Shown here piece after piece: positions 5,550-10,492 of a stretch of 10,492 nt of DNA. How positions within the stretch are numbered: position 1 is the stretch's first letter; each line of letters opens with the position of its first letter. The notes beneath the pieces were generated by a model that worked only from the letters and a program-made list of their open reading frames with translations, was not told the DNA's origin and did no database searches. A program made the position numbers and the translations under genes. The stretch spans positions 1 through 10,492 of the forward strand of contig JAEDIZ010000075.1 of NCBI GenBank assembly GCA_016296635.1, given 5' to 3'. This DNA comes from Oscillospiraceae bacterium (GTDB lineage Bacteria; Bacillota; Clostridia; Oscillospirales; Oscillospiraceae).

Positions 5550-7076
5550 GTGTATTTCAATGAAGTATTGCACGAACTATCGCAAAATTGCCAGCTTCTT
5601 TCCCATAGAGTCTGTGAAAATTGGGAAGTTTTCGGCGTTGCGCAGGTAAGAAAAAACGATGTGTTTTCAGATGACATCCTATACTTTTCAGACGATTTGT
5701 TCTCAATAAACAAATCGTCCATGCCCAAAAACCTTCTTTTCTCTGGCCCGTTGCCCGACTTTTTGAACGACCAGCCGATCAGTTGGATTCAGGTGGACCC
5801 GGCCCAGCTGCACAATGCCGCCGCTGAGGTCAGCAGGATTTTGTTGAATCACAACAAGATACAGAGTCTGCATCTAAAGATTTTGGACAGCTTTCTTCAC
5901 AGCCGCGGTTTTTCCACCGTGCTGGATGAAATCAGCCAAAGCCTGAATACCGCCATCGTAGTCATGGATATGAGCGGCAAGATCATCTCCTATTCCAAGC
6001 CCTTCAGCGTGGCTGACCCGCTGTGGCGAGAAAGCGTTGCCAAGGGGTATTGCCCCCCATTTTTCATGGAACATCTGCGGGATGTGCGTCAATCAGACGA
6101 GTCTCCCAACACAGAAAACGCGCCGATCTTCCGCCAATGCACCAATACCCGGCTGTACTATCTGGCCAAGCGAATGTACACAGACGGCAACTTATTCGGT
6201 TATGTTTTCATGCTTCAGTCCACTTCCAATTTTGACCACGCCTGCTATGACATGGTGGAGTACATTGCAAAAATGACTGTAGACTTCATCCTGGGTAATC
6301 CAAGCGCTGTCAAAGTGAAAAACCGGCTCTATGATAACCTGCTCATAGACCTGTTCAAGGGCATCAATGGGGAGCAGATCAGCTCCCGGATTCTGGCTGG
6401 AAAAATGACATTCCCGGATCGAATGTGCATTGCAGCGATTAAGCCCAGATACTTCCGGGGCGACAATTACATTGTCGGCACACTGATGAACACGCTTCGG
6501 CAGCTGTTCTCCGGGGCACATTTTGTGTATTTTGAAAAGGCGGCTATTGTTCTTTTCGATCTTGATGGCAACTTTAATCTGCCAGATAAAACAAAGGATA
6601 TTTTGCGAAATCTATGCTCTCAGGAACGCCTGGTAGCCGGCCTGAGCAACCCTTATTCCAAGGTCAAATCCACCCGTCACTACTATCAGCAGGCTGTGAA
6701 GGCCATAGAGCTGAGTGGAATGCTGGACATTGCTGATGACGTTGTGGAATACGTCGATTTTGCCTTCTTCGACATGATCAGCAATGCGGCTGAGAAAGTG
6801 AACGTGGCTTTCTACTGCCACCCTGCGCTTGCCACACTGCGGGAATATGACAACGACAACAGCACACAGCTTTATGATACTTTACGCTGCTATGTTAAAA
6901 ACGGCTTCAACCAGAACTTGACAGCCACAGAGCTTTTCCTGCACCGCAATTCTCTGTCCTATCGGCGGCAGAAAATCGTTTCTCTGACCGGCTTGGATCT
7001 GGATGATTCTGAAACGCAATTCAAGCTGAACTACTCCTTTGCGATAGAAACCTATCTGGAAAAGACTCGAATGTGA
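5550..7076 (+). CDS. PucR/CdaR-family transcriptional regulator, 508 aa
   Basis: The C-terminal PucR-type helix-turn-helix is clear: LTATELFLHRNSLSYRRQ (457-474), then KIVSLTGLDLDDSE (475-488). Ahead of it, about 290-405 resembles the CdaR GGDEF-like domain without an active cyclase site; VAGLSNPYSKVKST (362-375) and the following Tyr/Gln/Ala-rich helix fit that domain's end. Residues about 105-245 look like a PAS/GAF-type sensor (NTAIVVMDMSGKIISYS, 133-149), the likely site for a small-molecule signal. No recognisable PucR N-terminal domain is seen at 1-100. Family members usually activate catabolic operons in response to their substrate. The GTG start is the first possible one, because an in-frame TGA lies at 5541-5543; AAGGGGG precedes it by about 10 nt. 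It is divergent from OYE1 and upstream of OYE2, so it probably controls both modules and itself. Confidence 0.88.
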   Translation: MYFNEVLHELSQNCQLLSHRVCENWEVFGVAQVRKNDVFSDDILYFSDDLFSINKSSMPKNLLFSGPLPDFLNDQPISWIQVDPAQLHNAAAEVSRILLNHNKIQSLHLKILDSFLHSRGFSTVLDEISQSLNTAIVVMDMSGKIISYSKPFSVADPLWRESVAKGYCPPFFMEHLRDVRQSDESPNTENAPIFRQCTNTRLYYLAKRMYTDGNLFGYVFMLQSTSNFDHACYDMVEYIAKMTVDFILGNPSAVKVKNRLYDNLLIDLFKGINGEQISSRILAGKMTFPDRMCIAAIKPRYFRGDNYIVGTLMNTLRQLFSGAHFVYFEKAAIVLFDLDGNFNLPDKTKDILRNLCSQERLVAGLSNPYSKVKSTRHYYQQAVKAIELSGMLDIADDVVEYVDFAFFDMISNAAEKVNVAFYCHPALATLREYDNDNSTQLYDTLRCYVKNGFNQNLTATELFLHRNSLSYRRQKIVSLTGLDLDDSETQFKLNYSFAIETYLEKTRM

Positions 7077-7147
7077 ATGCCAGACAGGCCGCATGGAGTT
7101 TGAGCTGAGGGGAAGCAGGCTTCTGAAATCTTTCATTCACTCCCCTT

Positions 7148-7177
7148 TTCTCATCGTTTTTATGTGTGAAATATAAT
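7148..7177 (+). promoter_or_regulatory. Candidate promoter for a short transcript
   Basis: TTCTCA (7148-7153; 4 of 6 to TTGACA) and a perfect TATAAT (7172-7177) are separated by 18 bp. No gene start follows closely; the next strong signal is the terminator at 7296-7335. A transcript of about 150 nt would result, either a small RNA or the tail of the regulator message. The AT-rich setting makes a chance -10 plausible. Confidence 0.3.
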
Positions 7178-7295
7178 AGATGGATCTCTTGTCTTCCATT
7201 GTTTCTGTCGCCTTGTGATCTATGCACAAAATAATCCGCGATTTCTGTCTTGCCGCATATATTGGTTTGTAATTGGCCGTGTTAAATGATGTTGT

Positions 7296-7335
7296 AGGAA
7301 GCGCATGGTTAAATCCCGGGCGCTTCCTATTTTTT
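7296..7335 (+). terminator. Intrinsic terminator after the regulator gene
   Basis: AGGAAGCGC (7296-7304) and GCGCTTCCT (7320-7328) pair perfectly over 9 bp with a 15-nt loop, followed by A and six T (7330-7335). It lies about 220 nt past the regulator stop and about 300 nt before OYE2, so it should separate the regulator transcript from the OYE2-SDR3 operon. Confidence 0.85.
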
Positions 7336-7506
7336 ATCGGCCCATGCAGCGCCATATTCCAGACTCTGTCGACCAATTACCGGTGCCGGGTTAAGACTGG
7401 GATCGATGATACAATAACGGTTCACATTCGTCTTGCACGCGACTTTCAGGATGCGCAGCAGGCCCTCTTCATTTATAAACTTGATAACATTTATGCGCTG
7501 TGCACA

Positions 7507-7574
7507 GTGTTATTTTTTTATTTAATGCGTGTTGAACATATGCTTTTCTGTCAGACTGTGTTACTATCTTGTCA
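7507..7574 (+). promoter_or_regulatory. OYE2 promoter region with copies of the regulatory box
   Basis: The box GTGTTACTATCTTGTCA (7558-7574) matches the OYE1 promoter box at 14 of 17 positions. It contains an extended -10 (TGT plus TACTAT, 7559-7567), and no good -35 is seen 17 bp upstream. The box end lies 57 nt before the OYE2 start, against 60 nt for OYE1. A partial copy, GTGTTATTTTTTT (7507-7519), is identical over 13 nt to the OYE1 box. A half-site ending CTGTCA (7548-7553) lies 21 bp before the main box end. The weak -35 suggests dependence on an activator. Confidence 0.55.
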
Positions 7575-7578
7575 AATT

Positions 7579-7596
7579 CAAGGGAACAGTCCCTTG
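7579..7596 (+). other. Small hairpin in the OYE2 leader
   Basis: CAAGGGA (7579-7585), loop ACAG and TCCCTTG (7590-7596) form a perfect 7-bp stem. No T-tract follows, so it is not a terminator. It lies just downstream of the predicted transcript start and 35 nt before the OYE2 ATG, where it could protect the 5' end of the message or be a second operator. Confidence 0.5.
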
Positions 7597-7631
7597 CAAG
7601 AAAACACGTGATCAGAAAGGAATGCAAAAAC

Positions 7632-9569
7632 ATGTACGAGAAACTTTTCTCAAGAGGACGCATCGGCAATCTTGAGCTGAAAAGCAGAATTGTCATGCCT
7701 CCTATGGGCACCGGCATGGCTGCACTGAACGGAGAGGCAAGCGATCGAATCATTCGCTATTATGAAGAGCGCGCAAAAGCTGGGTGCGGCCTAATCTGCA
7801 CAGAAGTCACCTGCGTTGACGAAGATTGGGGCTGTGCAGGTTTCTATCAGCTCCACGCTTCTTCCATGCGGTATGCACAGAGTCTCAAGAAGCTTGCAGA
7901 CGCTGTCCACAAGTACGATACAAAGATCTTCCTTCAGCTTCATCATCCTGGCCGTGAGATTAACTCTATCTATCAGGGGAAAGGCCAGATTGTTGCTCCT
8001 TCTGCAATTCCCTGTCCTGTATGCCGTGAAATGCCCCATGAGCTGACCACCGCAGAGTGCGAGGGCCTTGTCAATAAATTTGTTGCAGCAGCGAAGGTTG
8101 CAAAGCTGGCAGGTATGGACGGCGTTGAGCTCCATGCAGCACACGGCTACCTGATCAACCAGTTTCTCTCTCCCCACACCAATAAGCGCACCGATAAATA
8201 TGGCGGTGATTTCTTTGGCCGCATGCGCTTCATTGACGAGATCGTTATCAATATTCGGACGCAGCTCCCCGGATTCCCCGTGTCCGTCCGCTTCAGTGCA
8301 GATGAGTTCCTCCCCGACGGCATTACTATTGAGGAAGGAGTAAAGATCGCGCGCCATCTGGAGAGCATTGGCGTAGTCTCCCTGAATGTCAGCTGCGGCA
8401 CCTATGAAACCGGCAACACCATTGTAGAGCCTTACTTCCGCAAGGAAATGTGGAAGAAGAATCTTGCTGCTTCCGTAAAGGCTGCTGTTAAAATTCCTGT
8501 TATCGCCGTTAACACCGTCAAGTACCCTGCAACTGCTGAAAAGCTGCTTGAAGAAGGCGTATGTGACTTTGTCGCTCTGGGACGTGCACAGCTGGCAGAT
8601 CCCGAGTGGGCCAAAAAAGCAAAAGAAGGCAATGAGCACCTTATCCGTAAATGCATGGGCTGCATGTTCTGCTTTAAGGCTGCGCTCTCCGGCATGCCCA
8701 TTATCTGTAACGCCAACCCCCTGCTTGGTCTTGAGGAAATCTACAACGAGGATACTTTGAAGAAGGATGGCGATGGGCGCGTAATTGCTGTCATCGGTGG
8801 CGGTCCCGCCGGTATGCAGGCTGCGCAGGTCATGGCGCGCAGAGGCTATAGGCCTATAATCTTTGAAAAAGGCTCTGAACTCGGTGGACAGATGAACATC
8901 GCAAAGCTCCCCGAAAACAAGGAGATGCTTGGCGAACTGGTTAAGACCCTTGTTGCACAGACTGAGGATCTTGGCATTGAGGTCAGACTCAATACCGAAG
9001 CCACTATTGAAGACATTAAGGCTCTGAATCCTGCAGGTGTGATCGTTGCTGCTGGTTCCAAGCCCTTCAAGCTGCCTGTTCCCGGTGCAGATAGGGAGAA
9101 TGTCTGCCTCGCTTCCGATGTACTCCTCGGTAATGTAAAACTTGAGAATAAAAATATCATTGTTGTTGGCGCCGGCGTTACCGGTATTGAAACCGCTGAA
9201 ACCCTTGCGCTCCAGGGCAACAAGGTTACAATAATCGAAATGAGTGCAAACGTGGGCGAGCCCCTGTACCCCTCCCTTAAAGTTTACTACGGCAAGCGTC
9301 TTGCCGAGCTCGGCGTAGAGATTAAGACCATGACCCGTCTTTTTGAAATTTGCGACAACAAGATCGTTGTCCGCAACAGCGCAACTGCATTCCGGGCTGA
9401 AATTCCCTGCGATGCAGTCGTGTTTGCAAACGGTGTCCGTTCTGACAAGGCGATCGCAGAAGCCTGCTATGCAAACTTTGACAAGGTCATCTGTGTCGGT
9501 GACGTAAGCAATCCCGGTCTTATCGGTGAAGCTCTCCGCGATGCCAACAGCAAGGCATGGGTATTCTGA
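7632..9569 (+). CDS. OYE2: NADH:flavin oxidoreductase (FMN, FAD, 4Fe-4S), 645 aa, paralogue of OYE1
   Basis: It has the same domain order and exactly the same length as OYE1. The FMN TIM barrel carries VMPPMGTG (21-28), QLHHPGR (102-108), HAAH (168-171) and GYLINQFLSPHTNKRTD (172-188). The 4Fe-4S ligands are C341, C344, C347 and C359. The FAD motif GGGPAG is at 389-394, the NADH motif GAGVTG at 513-518, and the protein ends KAWVF. The expected reaction is NADH-dependent reduction of an activated C=C bond. The residues after the barrel strands around 60-75 and 110-135 differ clearly from OYE1, which suggests a different substrate or stereochemistry. I chose the ATG at 7632: AAAGGA lies about 10 nt upstream, and the start aligns with OYE1 (MxYEKLF). 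A frame start at 7569 would add 21 residues and begin upstream of the predicted transcript start. It is first in a two-gene operon with SDR3, 29 nt apart. Confidence 0.92.
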   Translation: MYEKLFSRGRIGNLELKSRIVMPPMGTGMAALNGEASDRIIRYYEERAKAGCGLICTEVTCVDEDWGCAGFYQLHASSMRYAQSLKKLADAVHKYDTKIFLQLHHPGREINSIYQGKGQIVAPSAIPCPVCREMPHELTTAECEGLVNKFVAAAKVAKLAGMDGVELHAAHGYLINQFLSPHTNKRTDKYGGDFFGRMRFIDEIVINIRTQLPGFPVSVRFSADEFLPDGITIEEGVKIARHLESIGVVSLNVSCGTYETGNTIVEPYFRKEMWKKNLAASVKAAVKIPVIAVNTVKYPATAEKLLEEGVCDFVALGRAQLADPEWAKKAKEGNEHLIRKCMGCMFCFKAALSGMPIICNANPLLGLEEIYNEDTLKKDGDGRVIAVIGGGPAGMQAAQVMARRGYRPIIFEKGSELGGQMNIAKLPENKEMLGELVKTLVAQTEDLGIEVRLNTEATIEDIKALNPAGVIVAAGSKPFKLPVPGADRENVCLASDVLLGNVKLENKNIIVVGAGVTGIETAETLALQGNKVTIIEMSANVGEPLYPSLKVYYGKRLAELGVEIKTMTRLFEICDNKIVVRNSATAFRAEIPCDAVVFANGVRSDKAIAEACYANFDKVICVGDVSNPGLIGEALRDANSKAWVF

Positions 9570-9598
9570 TTTGAACGGAATTAGGAGGTAATAATTCA

Positions 9599-10438
9599 AT
9601 GAAAGATTTCAAAGATAAAGTATTAGTGGTTACTGGCGCTGGCTTCGGTATTGGTCGTGCAATTGCAATTGAAGGTGCTCAGCGCGGTATGAAAGTCGTC
9701 ATCAATGACATCTGCGCCGAAACCTTGGCCGAAACCAAAAAGATGATCGAGGAGATCGGCGTTCCTGTTGTCGAGTTTGCCGCTGACATTTCTCTGGCCG
9801 AGAATGTGAAGAAGCTGCTTGACATTACTCTTGAGAATTTTGGAAAGGTCAACATCTGCTGTGCAAACGCAGGCGTTACCCTCCCCGGCCCCATCTGGGA
9901 AACGCCCATCAAGGATATTGACTGGATTGTAGACTGCAACTTTACCAGCCACACCTATGCGATGCACTACTTCATCAAACAAATGATCGAGCAGGGGGAT
10001 GAGTGTGCATTCATGAACACCGCTTCCGGCGCAGGCCTCATGGTTTCCGCAAGCTCTTGCATGTACCACGCAACCAAGAATGCCGATGTTGTTCAGACTG
10101 AAGCAACCTATCTTGCAATGAAGCTTCGCGGCATCACCAATGTTCAGATGCATGTTCTTTGTCCCGCATTCATCAAGACTGAGATTCACCTGTCTGATAA
10201 ACATAGGCCCGAGCGCTATGCCATGGATGACGATCCCTACTATCAGTCCGATGAGTACATTGCCGGTTGTATCCGCGCAGCCGCGGGCGTCGCAACCGGT
10301 ATCCCCGTTGATTCTGTTGGTATGACCGTGTTCCAGGGCTTTGAGGACAACAAGTTCTACATCCTCACTCATCCCGAAGCTGCCTATGGCATGGTGCCCA
10401 GAACCCAGGCTATCCTCTCCGGCAAGCATCCCACCTGA
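9599..10438 (+). CDS. SDR3: short-chain dehydrogenase/reductase, 279 aa, paired with OYE2
   Basis: A classical SDR and close paralogue of SDR1. TGAGFGIG is at 12-19, D37 ends beta-2 (NAD(H) preference inferred), N114 is present, and the triad is S143, Y156 (YHATK) and K160. The usual NNAG appears as ANAG (89-92), a mild deviation seen in some active SDRs. It has the shared segment TEIHLSDKHRPERYAMDDD (194-212) and the ending KFYILTHPE. It is predicted to interconvert an alcohol and a ketone on the substrate or product of OYE2. AGGAGG (9583-9588) precedes the ATG by 10 nt. The gene starts 29 nt after OYE2, closely repeating the 24-nt OYE1-SDR1 gap. It is the last gene of the rightward operon in this window, as a terminator hairpin follows 29 nt after the stop. 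Confidence 0.92.
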   Translation: MKDFKDKVLVVTGAGFGIGRAIAIEGAQRGMKVVINDICAETLAETKKMIEEIGVPVVEFAADISLAENVKKLLDITLENFGKVNICCANAGVTLPGPIWETPIKDIDWIVDCNFTSHTYAMHYFIKQMIEQGDECAFMNTASGAGLMVSASSCMYHATKNADVVQTEATYLAMKLRGITNVQMHVLCPAFIKTEIHLSDKHRPERYAMDDDPYYQSDEYIAGCIRAAAGVATGIPVDSVGMTVFQGFEDNKFYILTHPEAAYGMVPRTQAILSGKHPT

Positions 10439-10467
10439 TTTTTCTCTTCCGCTGTAAAGTTAAACTG

Positions 10468-10492
10468 CGGAGACAGCATAGTCCTGTCTCCG
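10468..10492 (+). terminator. Terminator hairpin after SDR3, cut by the window edge
   Basis: CGGAGACAG (10468-10476) and CTGTCTCCG (10484-10492) pair perfectly over 9 bp around a 7-nt loop. The T-tract expected of an intrinsic terminator would lie just beyond the window and cannot be seen. Its position 29 nt after the SDR3 stop fits the end of the OYE2-SDR3 operon. Confidence 0.65.

Larger units (their letters stand above)
7077..7631. other. 555-bp intergenic region upstream of OYE2
   Basis: No credible protein gene is seen. From left to right it holds: a weak stem AGGGGA/TCCCCT (7108-7146) just after the regulator gene; a TATAAT (7172-7177) with a TTCTCA 18 bp upstream; a strong terminator (7296-7335); a 10-bp palindrome CTGTGCACAG (7498-7507), whose core TGTGCACA also occurs upstream of the regulator (5511-5518); copies of the promoter box (7507-7574); a 7-bp hairpin (7579-7596); and the OYE2 ribosome binding site. 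A 112-aa reading frame across 7273-7611 lacks codon character and crosses the terminator, so I leave it out. Confidence 0.6.

Noticed and set aside
5541..5555. TGACAAACTGTGTAT near the regulator start as another regulator box
   Set aside because: It matches the box at only about 8 of 15 positions, within chance for AT-rich DNA, and it overlaps the start codon.
7569..7631. 21-residue N-terminal extension of OYE2
   Set aside because: It lacks a ribosome binding site, reads through the leader hairpin and has no counterpart in OYE1. The start at 7632 has AAAGGA upstream.
7791..9599. 602-aa open frame on the minus strand across OYE2, and a similar one across SDR3
   Set aside because: These are mirror shadows of OYE2 and SDR3, with low-complexity, domain-free translations.
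1..10492. CRISPR array, insertion sequence, phage or toxin-antitoxin genes
   Set aside because: I saw no regularly spaced repeats, transposase or integrase motifs, or small paired toxin-antitoxin frames.

Overview
The window looks like chromosomal DNA from an anaerobic, probably gut-dwelling, Clostridia-type Firmicute. The evidence is strong AGGAGG-type ribosome binding sites, moderate GC content, a DUF6076-type protein, a PucR/CdaR-type regulator, and FMN/FAD/4Fe-4S 'old yellow' reductases of the kind gut anaerobes use on steroids, bile acids, flavonoids and enoates. No plasmid, phage, CRISPR or insertion-sequence gene is visible.

Layout. Positions 1-133 are a non-coding-looking flank with a weak tRNA-like 3' fragment in antisense. 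A small zinc-finger-like DUF6076 gene (134-625, +), possibly 5'-truncated, follows and converges on a bidirectional terminator (629-664). A five-gene leftward operon then runs from 5341 down to 801: a 645-aa flavin/iron-sulfur enone reductase (here 'OYE1'), two short-chain dehydrogenases (SDR1, 279 aa; SDR2, 286 aa), a 178-aa polytopic membrane protein and a 79-aa membrane protein whose GTG start overlaps the preceding stop codon. A divergent PucR-type regulator (5550-7076, +) sits in the middle. After a 555-bp intergenic region come a second 645-aa reductase (OYE2, 7632-9569, +) and a third SDR (SDR3, 279 aa, 9599-10438, +), closed by a terminator hairpin at the window end.

How it fits together (inference). 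OYE1-SDR1 and OYE2-SDR3 appear to be two copies of one two-gene module, arranged head to head around the regulator. The expected chemistry is reduction of an activated C=C bond (enone/enoate) by the OYE and reduction or oxidation of a nearby ketone/alcohol by the SDRs. This is the logic known from bile-acid (BaiCD/BaiH plus BaiA), steroid 5-beta-reductase and daidzein-to-equol pathways. The real substrate cannot be read from the sequence. The two membrane proteins are candidates for substrate entry or for a membrane scaffold; the 79-aa one resembles, from memory, the TMEM254/DUF4499 family.

Regulation. Between OYE1 and the regulator is a 15-bp inverted repeat (13/15 match) centred exactly on a shared -35 hexamer. 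It forms two back-to-back promoters. The same box (GTGTTAnTnTnTTGTCA) recurs upstream of OYE2 at almost the same distance from the start codon (57 versus 60 nt). This is a testable regulon signature for the PucR-type protein.
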